A stretch of DNA of 64,000 bases from CBFHSF01 sp965661055 (lineage in GTDB: Bacteria > Bacteroidota > Bacteroidia > Flavobacteriales > Schleiferiaceae). The notes beneath the pieces are model-generated. The model saw only the letters and a program-made list of their open reading frames with translations. It was not told where the DNA came from and made no database searches. Made by a program: the position numbers and the translations under genes. How positions within the stretch are numbered: position 1 is the first letter of the stretch; the number at the start of each line of letters is the position of its first letter. Below, piece after piece: positions 1 through 8,392 of this stretch. Location: assembly GCA_965661055.1 (NCBI GenBank), contig CBFICS010000010.1:1-64000 (forward strand), read 5' to 3'.

Positions 1-1730
1 TATTTAAAATACCTAACGAATATCATCACCTATATTTGAAGGTAAGCAGTAAAAAGCCATTAAGCTTTCCAATATTATTAGTAGATAAAGAAGAGTTAAG
101 CGTATTTGATACCTATTTCATTTTATTCTCAGGAATTTTCTTAGGAATAATCTTTGTAATGGCTTTTTACAACTTATTTATCTACTTTTCGGTTAGAGAT
201 TCTAGTTATATTTATTATGTATTGTATATAGCTACCCTTGGAATTACTCAAGGTGCTTTACAAGGAACCTTTGACAAGTTTCTTTGGCCAGACAGCCCAT
301 GGTTTTCAGTCAATATGGTTCAGCTTACAGGGGCTGTGGTAGGATTGTTTTCTGTGATTTTTATAAAACAGTTTTTGCATTTATCGAGTACTATGAAAAG
401 ACTGGCAGTCGTTTTCAATGTATTCATGGTTCTTGAGATCCTGGCATTTATTCTTGTCTTTTTTGACTTTCATATTATTAGCCATAATATAATAAATGGG
501 GTTGCCGGAACGGGTGCCATATTAGCCATTTACGCAGGAGCTTACTTGTATAGAAAAGGGAATAAATCTGCTCTTTATTTCTTGTTGGGATGGAGTTTAT
601 TTATCGTTTCCGTTTTCCTTTTTGTGATAAAAGACTATTTTAAAGGAGACATGCCGGAATGGCTTAACTACGTCATTCTAATTGGTGCTTCAATTGAGGT
701 AGTCCTTCTTTCTTTCGCTTTGGCGGATAAAATCAATACTTACAGAAAACAGGTTCAAATCTCTCAGAAAAAGGAACTTGAGGCATCTCTGTTAAATGAG
801 AAGTTAATTAGGGAACAAAACGTAATTCTAGAGAAAAAAGTAAAAGAGCGTACGTCAGAGCTAGAAAATGCCAATCAAAACCTAACCTCGGCCTTGGCCT
901 CTTTAAAAGAAGCGCAAAGCCAATTGGTAGAAGCCGAAAAAATGGCTAGTTTAGGACAGCTAACTGCAGGTATTGCGCATGAAATCAATAATCCAATAAA
1001 CTTTGTGAGCTCTAATGTTAAACCCATTAGACAAGACATTGATGATATCTTTAGTTTAATAGAGGATATTCAAAGTAATTTGGAGTCGAACAACTATCAA
1101 GAAGGGGTAGATTTCATTAAGCAAAGAAAAGAACATTACGATTATTCATTCCTTAAAGATGAATTAAATATGTTGGTTAATGGACTTAAAGACGGAGCGG
1201 ATAGAACGATTGAAATTGTCCGTGGTCTAAAAACCTTTAGCCGATTAGATGAAAGTGACTTGAAAAAAGTCAATTTAATTGATGGTCTAGAGTCTACTTT
1301 AATTCTTCTGAGAAACAAACACAAAGATTCTGTAAAAATTGAGAAGAATTTCGAGCAACTTCCAGAAGTTGAATGTTTAGGAGGAAAAATGAATCAAGTA
1401 TTTATGAATATCATAACCAATGGTATTCAAGCACTTACCGAAGATAAAAAAGTTGAAAATCCGACTTTAGTCATATCTACTAAGCAATTAGGGGATTTTG
1501 TATTAATTTCGATAAAAGATAATGGTCCTGGAATTCCAGATCATGTTAAAGAAAGAATCTTTGAACCCTTCTTTACAACTAAACCTGTAGGGCAGGGAAC
1601 TGGTCTTGGACTTTCAATTGTATACAAAATCGTTGAAAGCCATGGCGGAACCTTAGATGTGGTTTCTAGGCCTGGTGAAGGGGCAGAATTTAGAATTACT
1701 CTACCGATAGAAAATAATAATCATCTGTGA
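1..1730 (+). CDS. 7TM-DISM sensor histidine kinase, 5' end outside window
   Basis: The reading frame is open to the left edge, so the gene begins upstream; the first start-like codon (TTG at 36) is not a real start. The residues before and after it (ending LYLKVSSKKPLSFPILL) look like the end of a 7TMR-DISM extracellular domain. Then come about seven hydrophobic segments (7TMR-DISM_7TM), a coiled coil (codons near 740-950), a HisKA-type phosphoacceptor helix (GIAHEINNP, His codon 978-980) and an HATPase with DNGPGIPD and GTGLGLSIV. It should sense an envelope signal and autophosphorylate. The stop overlaps the next start as GTGA, so the two genes are translationally coupled. The ligand cannot be read from the sequence. 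Confidence 0.9.
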   Translation, partial: FKIPNEYHHLYLKVSSKKPLSFPILLVDKEELSVFDTYFILFSGIFLGIIFVMAFYNLFIYFSVRDSSYIYYVLYIATLGITQGALQGTFDKFLWPDSPWFSVNMVQLTGAVVGLFSVIFIKQFLHLSSTMKRLAVVFNVFMVLEILAFILVFFDFHIISHNIINGVAGTGAILAIYAGAYLYRKGNKSALYFLLGWSLFIVSVFLFVIKDYFKGDMPEWLNYVILIGASIEVVLLSFALADKINTYRKQVQISQKKELEASLLNEKLIREQNVILEKKVKERTSELENANQNLTSALASLKEAQSQLVEAEKMASLGQLTAGIAHEINNPINFVSSNVKPIRQDIDDIFSLIEDIQSNLESNNYQEGVDFIKQRKEHYDYSFLKDELNMLVNGLKDGADRTIEIVRGLKTFSRLDESDLKKVNLIDGLESTLILLRNKHKDSVKIEKNFEQLPEVECLGGKMNQVFMNIITNGIQALTEDKKVENPTLVISTKQLGDFVLISIKDNGPGIPDHVKERIFEPFFTTKPVGQGTGLGLSIVYKIVESHGGTLDVVSRPGEGAEFRITLPIENNNHL

Positions 1731-2833
1731 GCACATTAATCAAAACGCCAATTTTGTATATAGATGATGAATTGAATAACCTCAATTCATTCAGAGCAAA
1801 TTTTAGGCAAGAATTTGATGTGTACCTAGCGCAAAACACGGTAGATGCTCTAGATATCATGAATAACAACGAAATTTATGTTGTTGTTTCTGATCAAAGA
1901 ATGCCGAAAGAAACTGGGGTTGAATTCTTTGAAAAATTGGTAGAAACCAATCCAAATCCGGTTAGAATATTACTTACCGGTTATTCTGATATTACCGCTG
2001 TAATTGACGCGGTTAACAAGGGGCAAATTTACAGATATGTAGAAAAACCCTGGGACTTTGAAACTCTTCGCTTAGCCATTCGAAGAGGATCAGAGTTGTA
2101 CTCAACTAGAAACGAACTCAAAGAGAAGAATGAACGGTTAGAAAAGGCCTTAGATGAAATCGATTTATTTATCTACAGTATTTCTCATGATTTAAGAGCT
2201 CCCATTACGTCCATACTTTCAGTATTGAATTTAGTTGAAATGGAGTTGTATAAAGATGATTCGTCACATGAATACTTTAAGATGATTCGTGAAATGACTC
2301 ATAAACTGGAAGGTTTTTCTAGGCAATTAGTCAACTACTATAAAATCACTCATAACGACTTAGATTCAACAAAAATAGATTGGGAATCATTCATAGGTAA
2401 GCTTGTTGGTTCTTCTGTGTTAGATTGTCAAATGGACGAAAACGCTGTGATGATAGAGGTCGAGCAATCTGGAAAATTTTATGGTCATCCAATAAAATTA
2501 GAAATCATCCTCTCTAATTTAATCACCAATGCGGTAAAGTACTCTTGTGTGAGAAATGACCCTAAGGTTACCATAACCATTAATGGTGATGTTGAGGGCG
2601 CTCAAATTTCAATTACAGACAATGGTATTGGAATTCAAGCCGATAAGATTAAGGATGTTTTCAATATGTTCTACAGAGCCACTCAAAAGAGTAATGGTTC
2701 AGGAATGGGGCTCTATATTGTAAAAGAGGCCATCACCAGGATGGGAGGTAGAATAGATCTTGAATCAGAAGAAGGGCAGGGGACTACTGTTCGTTTGTTC
2801 ATTCCAAATAATGCAAAAAAAGAAGAGGATTAA
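1727..2833 (+). CDS. Response receiver-histidine kinase (REC-HisKA-HATPase)
   Basis: GTG start inside the upstream stop (GTGA). No membrane segment. Residues 8-125 are a receiver with phospho-Asp D56 (VVSDQRMP) and the conserved Lys in VEKPW; a coiled coil follows, then a HisKA helix (ISHDLRAP, about His154) and an HATPase with DNGIGIQAD and GSGMGLYIV. With the upstream membrane kinase it most likely forms a phosphorelay: the first kinase phosphorylates the receiver and this tunes the second kinase. No DNA-binding output domain is encoded here, so the final target lies elsewhere. Its 3' end overlaps the convergent lipoprotein gene by 4 bp. Confidence 0.9.
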   Translation: MSTLIKTPILYIDDELNNLNSFRANFRQEFDVYLAQNTVDALDIMNNNEIYVVVSDQRMPKETGVEFFEKLVETNPNPVRILLTGYSDITAVIDAVNKGQIYRYVEKPWDFETLRLAIRRGSELYSTRNELKEKNERLEKALDEIDLFIYSISHDLRAPITSILSVLNLVEMELYKDDSSHEYFKMIREMTHKLEGFSRQLVNYYKITHNDLDSTKIDWESFIGKLVGSSVLDCQMDENAVMIEVEQSGKFYGHPIKLEIILSNLITNAVKYSCVRNDPKVTITINGDVEGAQISITDNGIGIQADKIKDVFNMFYRATQKSNGSGMGLYIVKEAITRMGGRIDLESEEGQGTTVRLFIPNNAKKEED

Positions 2834-2842
2834 TCCTCTTCT
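2821..2842. repeat. 22-bp perfect palindrome holding both convergent stop codons
   Basis: Positions 2821-2831 are the exact reverse complement of 2832-2842. The overlapping stops of the two convergent genes (TTAA, 2830-2833) sit at the centre, so both proteins end in the same residues, EED. There is no T tract on either side, so it is not a typical intrinsic terminator, although the RNA can fold into an 11-bp near-loopless hairpin. Confidence 0.8.
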
Positions 2843-3384
2843 TCTTCAGTTTTCGTGATCTCTTTTTCAATAAACTCCAACATAACTTGTCGCTCATCGT
2901 CAGTCCATCCACTTTCTAATTCAATTCTTTTTTCAAGCTCCTCATAAAAAGATTTTTTGTGCATTTCTAAGGCAACAAAGGCCGTATATTCTCCATTGTC
3001 ACTTACATAAACTTCTTCGCCTTTCATTCTAACCCCTAATAGCCTTGTGTTTATTACCTCTCGAGAAAGGTTTTCAAATTTTGATCGAGCAGAAATCCCT
3101 CCAGAAATATCCTCCCGTTGATTGAAATAATCATCTGTCATAGACTTTACATAAACATCTACTTGGCCCGCCAATTGGACTTTTGCTTCCATATTAGCTT
3201 TTCTTTTCGCAACGTTTGCTTGGGGTGATTTTCCCATACCTGAAGCTCTAAAATACCTAGAGGTACTGGTGAAATCATCATAAGGGTTTTTAACTTTTGA
3301 ACCGTACAGGTCAGACAATCCTGAGCAGCTAGAAAAAATAATTCCGACTAAAGCAAAGGAGAAAATTAATTTGGCTAATCTCAT
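2830..3384 (-). CDS. Predicted lipoprotein, LPP20-like
   Basis: 184 residues. The N terminus is a lipoprotein signal: MRLAK, a hydrophobic core, then a lipobox with Cys20 (IIFSSC). The mature part has an alternating helix with many Ala and Lys (QANVAKRKANMEAKVQLAG) followed by strands, and a very acidic C terminus ending TEEEED. The pattern (helix with repeated Ala, then LSREVINTRLLGV and a strand-rich end) resembles LPP20-type lipoproteins, but this is inference from layout. It is probably anchored in the outer membrane facing the periplasm. Monocistronic; no clear terminator apart from the palindrome shared with the convergent kinase gene. Confidence 0.75.
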   Translation of the reverse strand: MRLAKLIFSFALVGIIFSSCSGLSDLYGSKVKNPYDDFTSTSRYFRASGMGKSPQANVAKRKANMEAKVQLAGQVDVYVKSMTDDYFNQREDISGGISARSKFENLSREVINTRLLGVRMKGEEVYVSDNGEYTAFVALEMHKKSFYEELEKRIELESGWTDDERQVMLEFIEKEITKTEEEED

Positions 3385-3433
3385 AGTTTAAATTTTTTAT
3401 GAATATAAGGTGAAATTAGAATTTTACTCTTAC

Positions 3434-3811
3434 CTAATCTGAGGTATTTTTTCCATTAAATAGGTAATAGGCCGCATAACCACCCATAATATACATAATA
3501 ACATCTATGAAGTCCTGCGTTTGGTTAAATTCCTTCTTATTGGGTAAATAACCTTCAAATACAAGAATAAGTACGAAAATTAAAAACCACGTCATACGTA
3601 ACGAGAACCTGCATAAAACTAATTTTCGGCTTAAAACTAAAGATATAGTTATACGATAAAGTACTAAAGTAAAAATTGGGGCAAAAAAATCTCCAAAGTA
3701 GAATTGGAGTAATTTCCATTCAGGAATGTAAAGGAAGTGTTTGTTGAGATACAAAAAACTATACAGTATAAAATATACAAGAAAGAGGGTAATTTGGAAC
3801 TGAATTCTCAT
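3434..3811 (-). CDS. Small integral membrane protein of unknown function
   Basis: 125 residues with about four hydrophobic segments (roughly residues 5-25, 40-60, 72-90 and 103-118). No family was recognised. The ATG overlaps the end of the upstream zinc-ribbon protein by 4 bp (positions 3808-3811), so the two are surely co-translated and may work together in the inner membrane. The final residues (GKNTSD) are polar and probably exposed. Function unknown. Confidence 0.7.
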   Translation of the reverse strand: MRIQFQITLFLVYFILYSFLYLNKHFLYIPEWKLLQFYFGDFFAPIFTLVLYRITISLVLSRKLVLCRFSLRMTWFLIFVLILVFEGYLPNKKEFNQTQDFIDVIMYIMGGYAAYYLFNGKNTSD

Positions 3812-4077
3812 CCGCTAAAACCAACCATCATATAAACCACAAAATATACAATGGCTAAAAAGATTAATTGATGGATTCTAATAATGTGTTTGAAGAAATT
3901 TAATAAAGGAGAATCTTCAGGATTAATTTTTATGACAGGCATAGAAAATTCTTTCCATGATTTTCTTTCCATGAGTTCTTTTTTTTCTTTTTCGAAAAAC
4001 GAATGATTGCAATGGGTACAATGTTCTGGGCGACCAAAATTCCATTTTTTACATTGCGGACATTTAATTTCTTCCAT
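3808..4077 (-). CDS. Zinc-ribbon protein with one membrane segment
   Basis: I place the start at the ATG at 4077 (MEEIKCPQC), not at an in-frame ATG 17 codons upstream, because the zinc ribbon starts right after it. Cys6, Cys9, Cys20 and Cys23 (CPQC ... CTHC) form a rubredoxin-like zinc knuckle. A charged linker and one hydrophobic helix near the C terminus (about residues 66-86) follow. Tail-anchored zinc-ribbon proteins are common and mostly uncharacterised. It overlaps the next gene by 4 bp and forms a two-gene operon with that small membrane protein. No catalytic residues are visible. Confidence 0.7.
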   Translation of the reverse strand: MEEIKCPQCKKWNFGRPEHCTHCNHSFFEKEKKELMERKSWKEFSMPVIKINPEDSPLLNFFKHIIRIHQLIFLAIVYFVVYMMVGFSG

Positions 4078-4182
4078 ATTACAATTAAGTATTACAAACT
4101 TCGTGAATAATCCTTTATCGGGCCTCAATTATCATCTCAAATGAATATCCTATAATTAATATTATGTTAAATAGTAATGAAT

Positions 4183-4214
4183 AAAGAAAGGAGGTGATAA
4201 ATCCTCCTTTCTTT
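4183..4214 (-). terminator. Intrinsic terminator of the TPR gene
   Basis: A perfect 12-bp stem (4183-4194 with 4203-4214) and an 8-nt loop lie 9 nt after the TPR stop codon. On the minus strand the stem ends in TTTCTTT and runs on into TATTC. Confidence 0.8.
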
Positions 4215-4223
4215 TAGTGTTTA

Positions 4224-5525
4224 TTATTTAAGCATTTTGTAGAACTTATCAGATTTCGCTTGATCGCCTACATTCGCATATAATCCTGCTAAATATTGAA
4301 TTACATCTTTATCATCTGGTTTCATTTCGTATGCTTGCTCAAATATCGCCAAAGCCTTTTTGTCAATTTCTAACTTTTCAGCCTTGTACTTTTTGTACTT
4401 AGTGGTTTCGTTAAGACCTAATTCATTGATCTTAGCAACCATCTCATTACTTCTAGTCAAATATAAAAGTGCCTTTGCAATAATTGCATCATAATATTTA
4501 GGGTTTAACTCTAAACATTTATCGAATGCCTGCTCTGCTTTGTCTAAATCTTTAATTTGATTTTGGTAAATAACTCCTGCATTGTAATACATAGTAGTAT
4601 CAGGATTGCTAGCTACAGACATCTCAATCACCTTAATTGCTTCATCATATTTCTCATCCGCTAAATATGAATTGATCTGCATATTGATGAAAATCTGGTT
4701 CTTTGGAAATTTCTTAGCTGCTTGATCTAATAATGCAGATCCTTTTTCCTTTTCACCACTGGCATTGTATAAATTAATCAGTACGCCATAAAAGTTAGGA
4801 AGTTGACTTTCGCTTGTTTTAGGATCTTTGTAAGAACCATTTTCTACATACTGCATCATTTGTGCCTTATTGGCAAACTGAGCTACATCTCCTGTCTCAA
4901 CACTAGTAGCTGTACTGATTTTTCCCTTATAGCCTAAGTCAACAATTTCCTGATACACTTTAATGGCTTGTGCGGTATCTCCAGCATTTAGAGAAAGAAC
5001 TCCGGCATTAAAATAAGTAGTGGTGTCAATTTTTGCTTTATCTCCTAAAATTGGATTCTTTTTGATGTTGTAAATTTTCATATACATTGCTGCTGCGCCC
5101 TTATAGTCAGCATCGTTGTTGTATTGAAAAGCTATTTGACCCAATTTGTTTAAAACATAAGGCAATGCTTCTTTAGATTCATCAGAATATCTTTCTCTAT
5201 GAGTTTTTTCAAAATCAAGTAACTTTAAGTAATTGTCTGCAGAAATTTCAGCAGCATCTGGATTGATGGCTTTTACTTCTTCACTGCTACTTAAGGCAAT
5301 TTTTCTATAAATCTCAGCTTTGTAGAAATAGTATTTACTCATTTGTTTATCATCTACATCGCCTTTCTTTTCGTCTACAATTCGCCCGGCTTCTTCAATG
5401 TAGTCTACAGCTTCTTGAAACCTTTGGGCATCTAAAGCAATTTTAGCACTTGAGATAGTGGTCCCTTGTGCTAAGGCAGAAATCCCTGCGAAAACAGATA
5501 ATGTAAAGATTGCTAACTTCTTCAT
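4224..5525 (-). CDS. Secreted tetratricopeptide-repeat protein
   Basis: 433 residues. A signal peptide (MKKLAIFTLSVFAGISALAQ) is followed by helical TPR-type repeats through most of the length, clearest near the end (NPDTTMYYNAGVIYQNQ, LNPKYYDAIIAKALLYL, KPDDKDVIQYLAGLYA). TPR arrays hold protein partners; this one should act in the periplasm. It lies just downstream of gyrA on the same strand with a 93-bp gap, an order I know from other Bacteroidota, but has no obvious functional tie to gyrase. The terminator at 4183-4214 ends the transcript. Partner unknown. Confidence 0.88.
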   Translation of the reverse strand: MKKLAIFTLSVFAGISALAQGTTISSAKIALDAQRFQEAVDYIEEAGRIVDEKKGDVDDKQMSKYYFYKAEIYRKIALSSSEEVKAINPDAAEISADNYLKLLDFEKTHRERYSDESKEALPYVLNKLGQIAFQYNNDADYKGAAAMYMKIYNIKKNPILGDKAKIDTTTYFNAGVLSLNAGDTAQAIKVYQEIVDLGYKGKISTATSVETGDVAQFANKAQMMQYVENGSYKDPKTSESQLPNFYGVLINLYNASGEKEKGSALLDQAAKKFPKNQIFINMQINSYLADEKYDEAIKVIEMSVASNPDTTMYYNAGVIYQNQIKDLDKAEQAFDKCLELNPKYYDAIIAKALLYLTRSNEMVAKINELGLNETTKYKKYKAEKLEIDKKALAIFEQAYEMKPDDKDVIQYLAGLYANVGDQAKSDKFYKMLK

Positions 5526-5618
5526 TCTTTCAATTTTAATTAAATCAACCCTTTTTTATTGCATTGGGCTGAACGGATACAAATCTAATAAAAACGATTT
5601 TCTCTTGTTTTATTTCAA

Positions 5619-8156
5619 TTATTCTTGTGGTGTGTCAGTGGGGGTTTCGCCTGATCCTTCGGCAGGATTTTCAACTCCCCCTACTACTTCACCGTCAATT
5701 TCTTCAAACTCTTCTTCATCAGAGGCTGGAACTTTAGCTACTGAAGCGATTGAATCTTTAGATTTCAGGTTGATAAGTCGTACACCTTGAGTAGCACGTC
5801 CCATTACTCTTAAATCCTTCACGCCTAATCTAATCATGATTCCAGATCGATTAATGATCACTAAATCATCGTCATCGGTAACTGACTTGATGGCTATTAG
5901 ATTTCCGGTTTTTTCAGTGATAGACATGGTTTTTACACCTTTTCCACCTCTGTTGGTTACACGATAATCATCCAATTCAGAACGCTTACCATATCCATTT
6001 TCAGAAACTACAAGAACGTTTTCGCCTTCGTTCTCAACACAAATCATACCAATTACTTCATCCTCTTCTGAAGCCAATGTAATTGCTTTAACCCCAGAAG
6101 CATTTCTTCCCATGCTTCTTACCAGGCTTTCATTGAATCGAATCGCTTTTCCTGAACGGACAGCCATTACAATTTCGTTATTTCCATTGGTCAACCTTGC
6201 TTCTAGTAGCATATCCCCTTCCCTAACTGAAATGGCGTTAATTCCATTTTGTCTCGGACGGCTATAAGCTTCTAATGAAGTTTTCTTAATAATTCCCTTT
6301 TGAGTACACATTACAATATGGTGATTGTTTATGTAGTCCTCATCAGAAAGATTTTGAACATTAATGAAAGCCTTAACCTTATCTTCCATAGGAATATTGA
6401 TAAGGTTTTGAATGGCTCTACCTTTAGATGTTCTTGATCCTTCAGGGATTTCAAATACTCTTAACCAGAAACATTTACCCCATTCAGTAAAGAATAGCAT
6501 ATAATTGTGGTTGGTCGCGACAAAGACGTATTCAATAAAGTCTTCCCCACGCATAGAAGCGGCCTTAGTACCTACTCCTCCTCTATTCTGCTTCTTGTAT
6601 TCGTTAAGGCTAGTTCTCTTGATGTAACCTGCATGAGAAATAGTAATAACTACTTCTTCATTAGGAATCATGTCCTCAATACTAACTTCTCCACCAGCGT
6701 ACTCAATTTGGGTTCTTCTTTCATCCCCATATTTTTCCATGATTTCAGATAGTTCTTCCTTGATGATTGACATTCTCCTTTCTTTGCTGTTCAAGATTTC
6801 ATTTAAATCTTTAATCAGCTCCATCAAGTCATTGTACTCAGCCTTTAATTTATCTCTTTCAAGTCCTGTAAGCTTCTGTAGACGTAAGTCAAGAATTGCT
6901 TTCGCTTGAATATCAGACAGTTTAAATTGTTCGATTAATCCGTTTTTCGCTTCCTCTACGGTGGCGCTTCCGCGGATTAATGAAATTACTGCATCTAAAT
7001 TGTCAATGGCAATAATCAGTCCTTCAAGAATATGAGCGCGCTTCTCAGCTTGTTTTAACTCGTACTTGGTCCTTCTAACCACAACTTCATGTCGGTGGTC
7101 AACAAAGTGTCTAATTAAATCTTTAAGGTTTAACGTTTCCGGACGACCCTTAACCAAGGCAATGTTGTTAACGCTAAAAGAAGTTTGTAGCTGAGTGTAT
7201 TTAAACAGTTTGTTTAAAACTACGTTAGGTACAGAATCTCTTTTTAAAACGTAAACAACTCTAAGTCCGTTACGGTCAGATTCATCACGTATATCAGAAA
7301 TTCCGTCAATCTTCTTGTCATTCACCAACTCGGCAGTCTTTTTAATCATCTCTGCCTTGTTCACTTGGAATGGAATTTCTGTAACAACAATACATTCCCT
7401 TCCTCTAACTTCCTCAATATTGGCTTTACCTCGCATAACAATGCGACCGCGACCCGTATGGAAAGCGTCTCTTACACCTTCGTATCCGTAAATCACACCT
7501 CCTGTTGGAAAATCTGGCGCTTTAATATGCTCCATAAGACCATCAACATCAATATCATTGTCATCAATGTATGCGTTAATGGCGTTTATAGATTCGGTAA
7601 GGTTATGAGGTGGCATATTGGTTGCCATACCTACTGCAATACCTGAAGCCCCATTAACTAACAGGTTTGGAATTCTGGTTGGAAGAACGGTAGGCTCACT
7701 TAATGAGTCGTCAAAGTTCAATTGAAAATCAACCGTTTCTTTGTCAATATCAGTAAGCATTTCTTCGGCAATCTTGCGCAACCTTACTTCGGTATAACGC
7801 ATTGCTGCCGGGCTATCACCATCTACAGACCCAAAGTTACCTTGTCCGTCTACTAAGGTATATCTTAGAGACCAAGATTGAGCCATTCTTACCATGGTGT
7901 CATATACAGAAGAATCACCATGTGGGTGGAACTTACCGAGTACCTCCCCTACAATTCTTGCAGACTTTTTATATGATTTATTTGAATATACCCCTAACTC
8001 AGACATCCCGTATAGGACTCTTCTGTGCACAGGTTTTAATCCATCTCGAACGTCGGGTAACGCACGAGAAACAATTACCGACATAGAATAGTCGATGTAT
8101 GAGGATTTCATTTCCTCTTCGATATTAATCGGTATTATTTTCTCTCCTTCAGCCAT
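5619..8156 (-). CDS. gyrA: DNA gyrase subunit A
   Basis: 845 residues, full length for the family. GyrA breaks and rejoins DNA in the GyrA2GyrB2 complex that adds negative supercoils. The catalytic tyrosine is Tyr121 ([10 protein letters not shown]). The quinolone region reads [10 protein letters not shown] with Ser82 and Asp86, the residues of the susceptible form. The C-terminal beta-pinwheel repeats run from about residue 500, with a GyrA-box-like QNRGGVG and a second NRGGKG. The tail after about residue 810 is acidic and Pro/Gly-rich and seems lineage-specific. A -7 promoter box lies at 8190-8197. It is divergent from clpC. Confidence 0.98.
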   Translation of the reverse strand: MAEGEKIIPINIEEEMKSSYIDYSMSVIVSRALPDVRDGLKPVHRRVLYGMSELGVYSNKSYKKSARIVGEVLGKFHPHGDSSVYDTMVRMAQSWSLRYTLVDGQGNFGSVDGDSPAAMRYTEVRLRKIAEEMLTDIDKETVDFQLNFDDSLSEPTVLPTRIPNLLVNGASGIAVGMATNMPPHNLTESINAINAYIDDNDIDVDGLMEHIKAPDFPTGGVIYGYEGVRDAFHTGRGRIVMRGKANIEEVRGRECIVVTEIPFQVNKAEMIKKTAELVNDKKIDGISDIRDESDRNGLRVVYVLKRDSVPNVVLNKLFKYTQLQTSFSVNNIALVKGRPETLNLKDLIRHFVDHRHEVVVRRTKYELKQAEKRAHILEGLIIAIDNLDAVISLIRGSATVEEAKNGLIEQFKLSDIQAKAILDLRLQKLTGLERDKLKAEYNDLMELIKDLNEILNSKERRMSIIKEELSEIMEKYGDERRTQIEYAGGEVSIEDMIPNEEVVITISHAGYIKRTSLNEYKKQNRGGVGTKAASMRGEDFIEYVFVATNHNYMLFFTEWGKCFWLRVFEIPEGSRTSKGRAIQNLINIPMEDKVKAFINVQNLSDEDYINNHHIVMCTQKGIIKKTSLEAYSRPRQNGINAISVREGDMLLEARLTNGNNEIVMAVRSGKAIRFNESLVRSMGRNASGVKAITLASEEDEVIGMICVENEGENVLVVSENGYGKRSELDDYRVTNRGGKGVKTMSITEKTGNLIAIKSVTDDDDLVIINRSGIMIRLGVKDLRVMGRATQGVRLINLKSKDSIASVAKVPASDEEEFEEIDGEVVGGVENPAEGSGETPTDTPQE

Positions 8157-8189
8157 AATGTCAGTGCCGGTTAGAATTTATGTAAAAAC

Positions 8190-8197
8190 CAAAAATA
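8190..8197 (-). promoter_or_regulatory. -7 promoter box of gyrA
   Basis: The minus strand reads TATTTTTG, an exact match to the Bacteroidota TANNTTTG box, with TTG 16 nt upstream of it as a possible -33 element. It lies about 33 nt upstream of the gyrA ATG. Confidence 0.6.
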
Positions 8198-8310
8198 CTA
8201 TTAATATTGACTTCAAGTAAGTTTGAAGAGCTTAATAATTGCCGATTTTTACACAGATTTTTGTTAATAATTAACAATGTGTTTTCCTTTCTTTTAAAAA
8301 AGGATAAGAT

Positions 8311-8318
8311 TAACTTTG
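8311..8318 (+). promoter_or_regulatory. -7 promoter box of clpC
   Basis: TAACTTTG matches TANNTTTG exactly. It predicts a 5' leader of about 70 nt before the clpC ATG at 8393. No clear -33 TTG is present. No CIRCE-type inverted repeat was seen in the 236-bp gyrA-clpC gap. Confidence 0.5.
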
Positions 8319-8392
8319 AAGATAAACATCTTTGGCACATTCTTCGTTAATATTATAAACGACGAAGACTCATACATCCAACGGTAAACATT

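Noticed and set aside
5458..5790. Plus-strand reading frame of 110 codons opposite the gyrA tail
   Set aside because: It spans the TPR start and the gyrA 3' end, has no signal or family match, and is antisense to conserved codons.
6507..8091. Several plus-strand frames of 60-95 codons across gyrA
   Set aside because: They are antisense to conserved GyrA domains and have no coding marks of their own.
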